Below are positions 1 to 11,589 of a stretch of 64,000 bases of DNA, piece by piece (position 1 is the stretch's first letter; each line of letters opens with the position of its first letter). Position numbers and translations under genes: made by a program. This DNA comes from Sciurus carolinensis (Eukaryota; Chordata; Mammalia; Rodentia; Sciuridae), in contig NC_062214.1 in assembly GCF_902686445.1 (NCBI RefSeq), positions 91,492,738 to 91,556,737 of the forward strand, read 5' to 3'. The notes below the pieces were generated by a model that saw only the letters and a program-made list of their open reading frames with translations, made no database searches and was not told where the DNA came from.

Positions 1-1241
1 CTACACCAAATCACAAGGAAGGACATCAATGCACTGGGCAGGACTAGCTGATGATGAACTATCAACTAGGGACAATTCAATGATCAGATGATACGTGACA
101 ATATTAAGGAAAATGTGATGCCTGGCCAAGAAGAAAAGTAAATTCACCAAAACTATAACTGGATTTAACTGGAAGTTGATTGTGAAGTCTACCACTCTCA
201 CTTTTACTTTTAACAAGATACATTTTTAAAGGTAGCTTTTGCTAAATATAATACTAGGAACCTTTGTAAAGAAATTTTCAAATTAAGGCTCTCTCTAAAG
301 TCCTGTTTAAACATTCTTTCCTGTTCAAACAGCCATCAAAGTCAAGGATATAATAGGGTTAAATAAGCTTGCCAATGAAAGCTATGGTAGTATGTATGGA
401 CTGGGGTGGAATATAGTTATAACATCCCACTAAGTGAAATAATAATGTCCCAGCCTCCCAACACGTAAAGGAACAAGAATTCACAATCTGGCTGCAGTTT
501 TGGGAACATCTGTGAAGCATTTCCCCATGATCTCAGTAATTTCTATATAATTCTGATTCACAGAGGATATTTTATTATTCGTTCCCCCATCAAAAAAAGA
601 AAAGTTGGGTCATAGAAGCCAAAAAGAGATTTTAACACAAAACACTTACTTAAAGCTAATAAAAGCAGAGTTGGTCTTTTACTTTTATTGGGGTTTTTGC
701 AGAGAAGACACGTCTCAAACCACAGAGTCCTCCCACAAACTCTGTTCCTGCTTTTACCTTTTGATATTGCAAGAGCTCTGGTGGGTCACTTGTGTGGTGA
801 TACCCTGTAGCAGAAGAGGTTACCTCGGGGTGAGGTGAGCCCTGGCTCTTCAAAGCTAATTGGAACCACACTACACAGGACTGTGAGTATGCTGCTGGAG
901 CATGGCTGGGGTGTAAGGTTAAGCCTTCCTTCTTTTCAAGAGACGTTTCAATTTCTCATCTTCTATTTGCCTACCAGTCACTCAACACAAAACCAGCCCA
1001 CAGCTTAGAAAAACTGGCCCACTGGTCACTGCCCATAGCTGCAGGCACCATCGCTGTCTTCACTGTCACTGGACCACCCCACCCCTTTTCAGTAGAAAAG
1101 AAAAGAGGCAGTGGCATGCTCATCCTACTCCTTTGAGGGTCTTCCATATCAGAAATCCTGCCACTTTTCCCAAGTCAAAGTGATCTCAAGGAGCTGTGGA
1201 AGTAGAGCAGTAGTATAGCACATTCTTAGTATGTACACACC

Positions 1242-1259
1242 AACACACACACACACACC
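1242..1259. repeat. (CA)n microsatellite
   Basis: Short perfect CA dinucleotide run in RAB8B intron 1. Confidence 0.85.
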
Positions 1260-1856
1260 AAAATTATCTCAATGCTTGGGTGGATAAAAGTTGAAAACTG
1301 ATTCCACAGAAGGTCCTAGAAGTAGAAAGTAAGTTGAGTGCCTCAAGTATACACCAGGAAGCCTAACCCGGTTACTGCTTTTCTCCCATTCAGGTGTGCT
1401 TTTGCGTAACTCAAACTCAGTACAAAAAGGTTTTGAGAGGAGAACAGAGATAGATGAAGCAAGAAGGAAAACCAAATTCACAAATGCAAGCAACAGAGCT
1501 GTATACAGCACAAAGGTGGCCTTCCCAAAATTACAGAAAAAGTCTCGTTATTCAGACCAGGGCAATGTTCACAGGGTGGGGACCACTATAGAGAGGACAA
1601 GAGGCAAAGAAATTGCAGCCTTTACCTAAGGAGAAATAAGATTTGCAGGGTCTTTCCCTTTTGCTGAGCAGAAATCAGGATCAACTTTTCAACAAATCCT
1701 TCACAGAAGAATGCAACATAATTTCTCAACTAACTCACCAAAACCACTGCAGGCCTGAATCCCACTCTGAGATATCCAGAGTTACAATCTATAACCATTC
1801 CTAAGCAACTATAATTTTAATTTTAGAATTATCAGGAGGGGGAAAAATCTAAGCTA

Positions 1857-1898
1857 CCTGGATAGCTCAGTGGTAAAGCACTTGCCTAGAATGCCTTT
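1857..1898 (+). repeat. ID SINE fragment
   Basis: Contains the tRNA-like A-box region (gatagctcagtggtaaagca) followed by the usual 'cttgcctag' segment, then breaks off. The B box and tail are missing, so this is a truncated copy. Confidence 0.6.
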
Positions 1899-2016
1899 AA
1901 AGGTCCCCTTCCCCAAAAGATGGTTTTTTACTTGGTCAAATTATTTTGTCAGTATCATCCTGAAATTTCAGTTCAACGACAACTTTTTTGAGCATCAAAT
2001 ATGTACCAAGTACAGT

Positions 2017-2100
2017 GTTAAGCAATACAATGAACACAAAGATAAAACAAATTTGTGTGTTAAGCAATACAATGAACAAAAAGATAAAACAAATTTATGT
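2017..2100. repeat. 42-bp tandem duplication
   Basis: Two adjacent 42-bp units (2017-2058 and 2059-2100) both begin gttaagcaatacaatgaaca and differ at only two positions. The unit does not look like a known transposon, so this is probably a fairly recent local duplication. Its length is a multiple of three, which is why a reading frame crosses it, but no gene is suggested. Confidence 0.85.
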
Positions 2101-2440
2101 CCTAAAATTTATTATGCATGGCAATAGGGAGTTGGGGAAGTAGAAAAAGACAGTTCCACTTACAACACAGGAATTACATAACAAAGGCCAGTCAAAACAC
2201 AAATACTGCAGGGCACTGAGTAGCACAGAGAAAAAAACACATTTTCAGGTGGCAGGGGTGTGGGGGTTGGGGGGTAGGGGAGCAAGGTGAAGGCTCTGAT
2301 ACGGTGTTATAAAGAAAGTGACATAGGAGCATTGAGACCAGCAGGCAGGATGTCAACAAGCAGAAATGAGGTGTATTCTGTACAGCCATCATTAAAAAAA
2401 AAAAAAAAAAAAAAAAAACAAGAGTCCTAAAAATTTAAAA

Positions 2441-2535
2441 ATAGGGGACGGGGATGTTGCCCATAGGTAGAGAGCTTGCCTAGCACATGTGAGGCCCTGG
2501 GTTCAATTCTTAGCATCATTAAAAAATAAAAATTA
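2441..2535 (+). mobile_element. ID SINE (tRNA-derived)
   Basis: Typical ID body: a 'ggggatgttgcccataggta' A-box region, 'gagagcttgcctagcac', then a B-box-like 'gggttcaattc' and an A-rich tail. A 26-base A-run lies about 20 bases upstream (2393-2418) and may be the tail of an earlier insertion. Confidence 0.75.
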
Positions 2536-3197
2536 AGGAAATTCCATATGATCCAGCAATCCCACTATGTCTGCACTGCCTTGTTCCCTGTAGCACTAGT
2601 CAAAATTGCCAAACTATGGAATCCAACCTTCGTGTCCAACAACAGAGGAACAGATAAAGAAGATACAGTATATATAAATCATGGAATACTATTCATTCTT
2701 TGCAAAGGCAGGAAATTCTGTCATTTGCAACAACAGAGGAGAACCTGGAAGACGTTAAGTAAAATAAGCTAGGCATGGCAAGACAAATACTGCATGTTCT
2801 CACTCATGCTGGAAGCTTGAAAAAAAAAAATGTGAACTCACAGAAATAGAGGGGTTGTTATTAGGGACTGTGGTTAATCTAAGGGGATTGGGAAAATAAT
2901 AGCAAAAGGAGACAAAATTTCAATTAGGAAAAATAAGTTCTAGAGATCTATTGTTCAGCATGGTGAGTACAGTTAATATATATGTATTCTTAAAAAATAC
3001 TGACAGAGTAGATATCAAGTATTCTTGCCCTCCCCAAAAAAGTATTCTTGTCACAAAAATGCTATGTGAGGTAATGCACATGTTAATTACTAGATTTATT
3101 CATCCCACAATGTATATATGTCAAAATACCATATTGTACATGGTAAATTCATATAATTTTATCTATCGATGTAAAAAAATAAAAAATAAAAAGAAAT
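2530..3197 (+). mobile_element. L1 3'-end fragment (old L1M-like)
   Basis: Begins with 'tatgatccagcaatcccact' and runs through the end-of-ORF2 landmarks of mammalian L1 (the 'aatactattc' and 'tgttctcactcatgctggaa' segments). It continues into a 3' UTR-like tract with 'atgcacatgttaattactag' and ends in an A-rich tail at about 3173-3197. It is heavily decayed, with no open frame. Confidence 0.75.
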
Positions 3198-3784
3198 GAG
3201 GTATGTCATGGAGTTAACTATTCTGGGCACAACAATAATTTCTAGACTTTTTAACTTTGTAAATCAGTAAAATTTCTGGGGTGGGGGAGTGGATGTAGAG
3301 AAAAAGAAAGAGGTTGAAAGGAAATTTGCTTGGGAAAAAAAATGAGCTGGAAATAGTCTTTTCTCCCTCAGAGGAATAAAATAGCAAGAATTCCACTGCA
3401 ACATATATATTTTTTGCAAATAATAAAATGGTAACCATCTATTATCAACATCATTTTATAAGTAAAGAAACATTTTAATTCCAAAAATGTTGGAAGCACT
3501 TCATCTCAGAGATGTAAAACTGGCATTCCTTCTCATACGAGGGCCTTTAGTAACTTTACACTGGCCAGTTAGTGTGCCCATAGCCCACCCAACACAGGTG
3601 GTTAGGGTCCCTGGGTTAGAGGACTCCTGTAAGAAACAGAAGATACAGGTGAAGTCACACTAGTGGAGTCTGGAATGAGAGACTGGGAACAATATATTCA
3701 ATTAAGCCAAGAGGAAAATAAGACTTTTAAGGGAAGGGTGAGGAATTAATGGCATTCACATCTATGATCTAAAATGAGCTTGCC

Positions 3785-4026
3785 GGCCAGGTGTGGTGGT
3801 GCACGCCTGTAATCCCAGCGGCTCGGGAGGTTGATGCAGGAAGATCTTGAGTTCAAAGCCAATCTCAGCAATGGTGAGGCGCTAAGCAACTCGGTGAGAT
3901 CCTGTCTCTAAACAAAATACAAAATAGGGCTGGGGATGTGGCTCAGTGGTTGAGTACCCCTGAGTTCAATTCCCAGTACCAAAGGAAAAAAATATAAAAT
4001 AAAAATTAAAAAAATAAAAAAATAAA
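3785..4026 (+). mobile_element. B1-dID dimeric SINE
   Basis: The left half (from 'gccaggtgtggtggtgcacg') is B1/7SL-like with 'cctgtaatcccagc' and 'ttgagttcaaagcc'. The right half ('ggctggggatgtggctcagt' through 'gttcaattcccagtacc') is the ID-like part. The tail is A-rich with AAAAT runs. The order left B1, right dID is the hallmark of this rodent SINE and supports a sciurid source. The flanks 'gagcttgc' and 'aaacttgc' may be a degraded target duplication. Confidence 0.88.
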
Positions 4027-7023
4027 ACAAACTTGCTCAGGCCACTTAAGAGAACATTATAAAGGCCAGATAAGAGGTTTTGAGGGCTTAAATTAGGGTG
4101 ATTAAAAAAAAATGGATAGACCTTGTCAAAGATGATCAAAAAGAGTATATATGGTAGAGTTAAAAAATGCATGAAAATTCATAAAAGGGTACTAGATAGG
4201 AGGTGGAAATGAATTCATTTTGGGGTGGCTAAACAGGGAGGAATTTGGAAGAGGGTGGGAATATGAGATTGAGACTTGGGGAGTGACATGTGGAAGGCAT
4301 GGAATGGGGCAAGTTTACCTCCTTTATCACTACAAGATTTTTCAACTCTTATTATCTGCCAAGCACTGAACCAGCTGCTAGGAATCCAAGGAAGCACAAT
4401 AACAGATCTGGTACCTGCACGCATGGAGTTGATAATCTGGCAGGAGAGACAGACATTAATGCAATAATCACACAGATGGGTATGATTATAAATTGTATTA
4501 AAGTGTCTAATTTCCAAAGGAGAAAAAAAAAGAAAATGCAGAGAACAGACACTTGGAAAATGGCTTTAATTAAAAGGCAAAGTGAGACTACCAATGGAAA
4601 CAGAAGGCACAGTTAGGACAGTAGGAAGTAAATTGGAGCAGATCATTCCTGGAAGCCCATAGGGTAGGTAATAAACAGTGCCAACTGCTGCTGAGAAGCC
4701 AAGAAGGACCAAGACTAAGAAAGGGCCACTGAATTCTGTTCAAGCAGGAGGACATGAGGATCTGGGTGCAGTCCTAAGGTGGGTAGAGCAGGATTTTAAG
4801 GAGTTAATAAGTGAGATGGTAGGAAAATGCAAGTGACAAGACTTCAAGAAGTTAAATAACAAAGAAATGGGGTCGGGGAAATGGGTGATTTGAGGGAGAA
4901 GCAAGTTACAGAACTGCCTTATTAGAACAGGGACAATTTCGGAAATCAGAATCAAAAAGAATAAGAGATAAGACAGAAGATTCAGGAAAGACAAGGAATA
5001 ATTGCCAGAGTTGGGTCCCAGGACAGTAGGAAGGAATTACATCAAGAACATCAAACAACAATTAGCAATGGCTCCTCAGACAGAACAAAGAAAACAGGGA
5101 AGGTAAAAACTCCCAGAAACTAGAGATAGCAAGAAAGGATATTGAAGAAGCCCTTGTTAGGCGGATAGACAGTCTCATCAGGAAAATGGAGGAAAGGGGA
5201 GTTATTTGCTATGATTTGAGTGAGATATGAACATCTGGGGCTTAAGGAAACTGCCACTGGATAACTGTACTATCACTCAACAAACATTTACTGAGGGCTT
5301 TTGATGCACCAAGAACTGCACGTTTATACACAGGCATAAAAGAAGTTAATCAGCATTTACTGCTATAGGTAAATACACTGGGTCAAAAAGAAACAGGCTG
5401 ATTTTATTGCTGTCACATCTAGAAAAAAGACCATAAGCAATAACAGGTGATAATTACACATCCTTTGAAGTTTATGTATGTGTTAATGGATGACATATCA
5501 CTACTGCAGAAGCCTAATATCCATTTCTCAGGATTAAATTATAGATAGAGCATTTATTTCAAGAACAGATAAAGTTTGCCTGACCATCAGTCAGCTCTGA
5601 AGAAAGTTCCAGTCTTCTAACAAAGTTTCAATGTATGATGGGTTCTAAAGGCTTCTGATCTTTCTACCATTTTGGAAGCCCATAGGGTAGGTAGGTAATA
5701 AACAATGCATTTCATTGGTTATGAGTATTACCTGAACCCACAAACACAAATTTTTATGCTTCATTAGAAAATGAAACTCTCAGTATCTGAACATTTTTAA
5801 CTTTTCTGGATGCATCTTAATTTTAAGGAATGGGCTGAACCAAAGAGTTCCAGGCCAAGGTTTTTTAGTGTCCCTAAACCTCAAAATGAACTCTCTTAAA
5901 ACCAATGCAGCTTTTAAAACTATAAGTCAAATGGGTTACTTCCCTGCATGTAACACTTTCAACTATAATCAGAATAAAAGCTATCCTCTTATACTGTTCT
6001 TAGGGTCCTTCATAACCCGGTCCCTGCCACCTCCTGTGCCATCTTACCTATCTATCTACATTTAATGTTCAAAAACACTTTTAATCTCTCCCCTCAGTTT
6101 CCTGGTTCAAAATAAGTACTGTAGAAAATCAAACCCAATTTGGGCTTTATGTCTACCATGTATAATGCAATCATTATTTATGAAATATCACAAGGAGGAA
6201 AGTGTTTAAGGAGGAAAATCGTACTTCATGCATGTTGACACATTTATTTCCCTAACTATCTTGATAAGGCAATTTAATGATTTTTAAAAAGTTAACAGCA
6301 TTTATCAATACTGTAAAAGTATGATTAATGACTTTTGAGATAAAAGTATCATCTTGATTATTAGGTAAAGAAAAACCTATTTACTAACTTTCAAGCTGGA
6401 CAATGTACTCCATTAAAATCAGCTACAGTGTTTCAGGGTTCAATGTATTGTTCAAATTCATGTATGCAAACAAAGTCATTAAAATTCAGGAGACTTCACT
6501 CAGAAACTACACTTAAAATTCAGTCCTAACAGACGGCATTGAGCTGAAATATTTAAATTGAAACATTTGTCCCTTCTAGACAGGGCATTCTACACTGCTT
6601 TTGTTTCTCCCCAAAGGAAGAACTGAAGATGCACTGAGTATGTAGCAGTTAGAATACCAAGAACTTGCTCCTTAAGTTGTGCAGCAGTGCTACACCTGGG
6701 TTCAAGGCCTCCTTACCCAGCTGAGATCAGGGGCACTCACCTTCATTTTAGGACTGAGTTTAAAGAATATTTCTAATTATAGCTTTGTAAAATGCATGTG
6801 ATACTAAACTTTCTTAAGAACTAATTTTCTATGGAAGAGAGACCAGAGGAGTAGAGGAAGGGGATTGAGGGGGAAGAGAGAGGGATGGGAAAAAGGAGGA
6901 ACAGTGTAATAAAACTGACCAACCTTTCCTGTAAACATATACAAATAGGGTCTCTTGCTGAAGCAATGGGAGTGGGAGTATCTGGAGCTCAGTTTGGAGT
7001 GAAAATCTACGTACTGTTTTAAG

Positions 7024-7412
7024 AAAATGACAGACAAGCCAGACATGGGGGGAAATTGCAGGCTTGGATAAGGTCAAGATGAAGAAAACCGACATGCAGG
7101 AGAACACCACCCTGCCAACCAAAGAGAACTTTGAGCAGGTAAAGCAGAGTGAAATTTCTTAAGAGCCTAGAGGATTCCCATCATCCAGGTCCCATCATCT
7201 CCAAGACCCAGTCGTAATGTGGAGGAAGAGCCACCTGCAAGATGGACAGGAGTCACAAGCCATACTGTGAAACCAGGCACTCCCCGCGGATGCCACCGAC
7301 CTGTTGGCAAGGATGCCCAAGAGGACTGCCAAATTCTCTGGTTTACCCTGGGATATTATAGAAAATTATTTGTATAATTAATAAAAATAAAACACCTCAT
7401 GGCATGGCAAAA
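7024..7412 (+). pseudogene. TMSB10: Processed pseudogene of thymosin beta-10
   Basis: The tract matches an intronless thymosin beta-10 mRNA: start codon at 7027, codons for a DKPDMG-type N-terminus, a KKT segment, a TLPTKE-like segment and the terminal SEIS with TAA at 7160-7162. It then continues into the characteristic 3' UTR (gtggaggaagagccacctgc; gatattatagaaaattattt) and two AATAAA signals (7380 and 7386). One extra G in the run after the second ATG (7047-7052) shifts the frame and gives a stop after 14 codons, so it is not translatable as thymosin. The parent is an actin-monomer-binding peptide of about 44 residues. No clear long poly(A) tail or target duplication remains. Thymosin beta-4 is a worse fit, both for the N-terminus and for the 3' UTR. 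Confidence 0.88.
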
Positions 7413-7479
7413 ATATATGAATAGACCACAGTGAAGTTCACATTTATGTTTACTCATAAAGTACCAATTTAAAAAACTA

Positions 7480-7680
7480 TAAATAAATAGAAGAAAGATC
7501 AGTAGAGTAGAAGAAAGGGAAGGAAGAAGGAGAGGAGGGAAGGGAAAGGGGGAAGTATCAGAGACTGAATTGGAGCAAATTATATTCCAAGCTTATATAA
7601 TCATGTCAGAATAAACCCCAATATTATGTATAACTATAATGAACTAATAAAAAAAGTTAAAGTATCTTTAAAAAAAAAAA
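7480..7680 (+). mobile_element. Rodent L1 3'-end-like fragment
   Basis: A purine-rich GGAAGG/GGGAAAGGGG tract is followed by 'tgtataactataatgaacta' and an A-rich end with a 13-A run. This combination (purine-rich 3' UTR, 'tgtataact', poly-A) looks like the 3' end of a lineage L1 subfamily. Related wording occurs near 22860 and, inverted, near 59090. Confidence 0.5.
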
Positions 7681-7784
7681 AAGAGCTAATTTTCTAGACT
7701 ACAGAAGCACACCCTACTAGGTAACCAAAGTGTTTTTTTTTTTTAATGGAATACATCCTAATATTCCCTAGATAAAACAAAAAA

Positions 7785-7975
7785 CTTTGACAATTTACTG
7801 AGCCTAACTGTATGCTAGGGCCTGTGTTAAATGTGTTACTACATTTCTTCATTAAAATGCCTCATACTATTACTTTGCAGAGAAGAGGAAACTGAGATCA
7901 AGGAGGTTAAAGAACTCAGTGGGTAAGGAGTAGTGCCAAGGCTCAACCTGCACTACACTGCCTCCTGGAAGATAA
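7785..7975 (-). repeat. MIR SINE, inverted
   Basis: The plus strand shows the reverse MIR order: 'atttactgagc', 'gccaggg'-like 'gctagggcctgtgttaaatg', 'agaggaaactgagatcaagg', 'gaggttaaagaactc'. This is an ancient mammalian tRNA-derived repeat, strongly decayed. Confidence 0.6.
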
Positions 7976-8044
7976 CAAATCTCTTCTCTCACTTTTCTTT
8001 TCTTTCCTTTCCTTTCTTCTTTCAAAAAAATACTTTTGAGTCAT

Positions 8045-8245
8045 GTTAGAGCAGAAAGACATAATGGTTAAAATCCCAGACTCTAAAAGCAGACTGCCCA
8101 AATTCAAATCTGGATTGGTTCTACCAGTTACTAGCTATATGACCTTGAACATTATTCAACTATTTTGTGCCACAATTACCCCATTTTGAAAAATGAGGAT
8201 AATAACAAAACACAACTAAGACATTGTGAGGATTAAATAGGCCAA
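8045..8245 (+). repeat. MIR SINE
   Basis: Forward MIR landmarks in order: a 'cccagactct' segment, 'ttcaaatctggattggttct', 'ctagctatatgaccttgaac', 'ccccattttgaaaaatgagg' and 'attgtgaggattaaat'. Confidence 0.7.
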
Positions 8246-8254
8246 TCCTCACTG

Positions 8255-8445
8255 ATCCATAGTGGAGGGTGGGTAGGGAAGAATGGAGGAAGTTTGGGAA
8301 GTGTTGGGATGGGGCAGGTGGGGCTGGGAAGGACAGTAGATTGAGACAGACATTATCACCCTATATACACGCATAAAAAATGTTTTTTAAATGTTTATCA
8401 GTGTCAAAAAAGATAATAAAAAAATAAATAAAACATTAATTTAAA
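8255..8445 (+). repeat. Possible L1 3'-UTR remnant
   Basis: A G-rich, C-poor tract (gggtagggaagaatggagga) leads to an AT-rich segment with AAATAAATAAAA. This resembles the purine-rich end of a rodent L1, but no diagnostic ORF2 sequence is present. Confidence 0.3.
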
Positions 8446-8639
8446 AAAATGTTAATCACAAAAAATGTTAATGCCTGTAACAGTATTTGGTATACCATAA
8501 GCATTATAAATGTTAGCTCTTATTAAAAACAAGTTCTATAATGATGAAGCCCCCAAGGATTACCAAGCTTCTTAGCTGTCTGGACTTATCCTCAGTGAAC
8601 TGAAACCGACTGCATCAGACACATTCCCACAACTTTTGT

Positions 8640-8835
8640 GTGTGTATGCTTTCAGTGAGCTGAAGATATTATATACAGAACAATGCATTCAATTCTCAAA
8701 ACAAAACAAGGCAAAAATCCTGCCAGGGAGTTACTACCTTCTTTTATTGATAAATAAAATCATTAAATAATTTTCCCAAGGCACTCAAATAGGCAACAGT
8801 AAAACCAGGATTTAAACTTGTGAGTTTTTATGTTG
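8640..8835 (-). repeat. Possible inverted MIR
   Basis: The plus strand has 'cattcaattctcaaaacaa', a short GATAAATAAAA segment, 'ttcccaaggcactcaaatag' and 'accaggatttaaactt'. These fit the reverse MIR order but with considerable decay. Confidence 0.4.
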
Positions 8836-11212
8836 AAAGTCCAAGTTTTTTGTTTTGTTTTAATCTACATTGTTTCTTGTGTCTACTTTTTACATTTTTC
8901 AATAAGTCCATTGGCTATTACTTAAGATCAGTTTCTAAAGGAATTTTGAAACGTATATAACACAAGATTCCCTTTTTGTCTGAAGAAATGGAAGCCCAGA
9001 AAGTTCACTAATGACTTTCCTGAAGTCATAAAATGAATGTCTTTCTCACAGTGTCACACTGCCACTTTTTCCTCTTGGTAGCCTACCTCTTGGAAGACCT
9101 CAGCCCAGCTTTTTTTCTTTTAGGGGCAGAGAGAAGCCAAGGACCACTGTATAAATCAAGAATGCAAAGGCTGAGCGCCCAGAGGACCCCTAGGAACAAG
9201 TTCATGAATTTTAGCAAGTGTACTTTGTCATATCAAGTGTAACTGCTTAGAAATACATTGTTATGTATATCTAAAAAGAACAAGTTAAAAAAATTTTTTT
9301 TTTAAAGTTTAGCTGCTTGGGCTTTTCTTCTTCCTGGTGCACACCAGCATTTTGGAGATTTAGGGTTAACAAACAAATCAGGTATTGGTCTAGTTTACAA
9401 TGCCACTGTGACTTGAGGAAAACTTTGCCAACAGGGTTTCATAAACAAAAGCTAGAGTAGATAAAATTTCAACCTAGAAAAAAGGAGAAGCAACTGTGAA
9501 GTTGAAACTTAACTCACCAAAGGAAGGAAGCTCACAATTAAGGTAGCCATTCCTAGCAAATCACAGTTTAAAACCAGCAACATACAAGCATATCAAACCA
9601 ATGGCCCCAAGTGAAGAGAATGCAGATTTCTGATATAACTAGTTTTCTTTTCGCAAAAGAATTGAATTTGCAATCAAACTGTGTTTCCACCTGCCCCCAT
9701 TCTGGTGTGCACATGTTTGACTGATTCATAAGGGACTGGATTAGAGGCCCACAGTTCCAAACCACAAGTCCACTGACCTCCAGGAGCCAATGGGCAACAT
9801 GATGCATTTTAGCATTAGCTATTGCTGGGGCCCGTCCAGAGGGACTCGTTCATCTTCCCACTCAACACCCTTCTCAAGGGTTTGTTGGTCAGTTTACACT
9901 GTTCTTACAGAACACCAAGAGGGACCACTCCTATAACTAAGTGCTCAACACTGAGTCTCTTGGAGAATTCCAGCACCCATTCTGATATGTGCAGGCTATT
10001 ATAGAGAGACAGCAGCACAGACATGAAGTGTGAAGCTCAAGTCTTGGCTCCTCTACCTACTTACAGGACTGATCAAACCAATTATCCTCTTAAAACTTTA
10101 GATTCCTTGTCTAGAATAATAATCTCTTTCCATCTTTTATGTTCAGAGGGGTTTACATAAAGGAATGTAAGTGAAAGTACTTTGTATGCAGAAAAGGACC
10201 AGGTAAAGGGAAGGGGCAACTAATACTGTCTCACTAACACCCCAATTGGTCACCCATCCTAAGATCCTTAGATGACTCCCTAATGCTCTCTCCATAAAGC
10301 CCAGGCTCTTGATCAAGGTTTAACAGCCTCTCATAATCTGCCATCTAATTACTCTTCAACTTTGCCTCTTATCACATCTCCCACCTCATTTGAGCCTTCA
10401 GCCAAAAGGTATGGGAGTTCCTCCAGAGAGCTACATAGCAGGAGCCCCTAGCCCACAGTTCTCCTCCTTCACACTCTCTCAGTCTACCAATTAACTCCTC
10501 CTTCAGGTTCTGATTTGAGTGTCCATGTAATTTCCTCCTAAAAACTCTCCCCAAACTCTCTTCTGTGCTTTCAAAGTATCCTATATGTCCCATTGCAGCT
10601 TTTCTCATAACTGTGTTAAAATGATCTGGAGACTTGTTAAGGCTTTCCTCTCAAAATTTTGCAGACAAAATGTTGCCAGAGTGAGTGAATTTAGTGAAAA
10701 TGCTGATGACTTAAGTGTCTGACATAAGTAGCTGATGAACAAACTGCTACAATTCTTTCCACCCAACTTGGAAAGCAATGAAAGTTCTTGTAGATCTAGT
10801 TCAAATTTTACCCCACCCTCAGCTGCTCCTTTTCAACCCAAAAGCAAGTGGCCAATCAAGGACCATTGTCAGAGAATTGAGGGCAGATGAGGCCTTAGCC
10901 CTTGGGCCTTAGCCTCCTCATTTGTCAAATGGAAACTAAGCACCAGCTAAAGAGATCCTGTTGTCTCAGATTATTTTTCACCTACCACACCAAGCTTAGT
11001 GTAAAGAAAATGAGAGTATTTAAAAAGGCTTTATACATGTCTTCACAAAGAACGCTTTGCAACATTCAAATAGTTATTTTTCTGGTTACATTCAGCTTTA
11101 TTACTAAAACCAAGGCATTTTAAGGACAGGATTCAAAAACATTAAGGAATATCTCTTCAGTACTACAAAACTTTTCACCAATTTACAAGAGTTACACAGG
11201 TCTGTCTGAATT

Positions 11213-11246
<34 letters not shown>
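11213..11246. repeat. (TAC)n trinucleotide microsatellite
   Basis: About 11 perfect copies of TAC. The uninterrupted run suggests it may vary in length between individuals. Confidence 0.95.
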
Positions 11247-11247
<1 letters not shown>

Positions 11248-11589
11248 TTATCTACATGACATCCAAACACACTGGTGAAAAGAACCCTTGCACACAATCA
11301 CCTGCTGAAGAATGAAAAGGACAAACCCTTTCCTTTTCAGACCCTGATATGATAGAATGAGTATCACAAAGTTAGCACTCACCTCTCATGATGAGAACAC
11401 TGTCAATCTAATATCTTTGGGAAGAGCTTATGCCCTGACAGACTAGAAATATGCATCAATTGTTTTTCATAGTACTGTGTGATTTATTTTATAATAATTA
11501 AGAGAAGATGTGAACAAAAAATGTGGCAAATCATATGATATCATAGCATAAATTATCTTAATTTATTTTTAAATATCTTCATTATTGTT

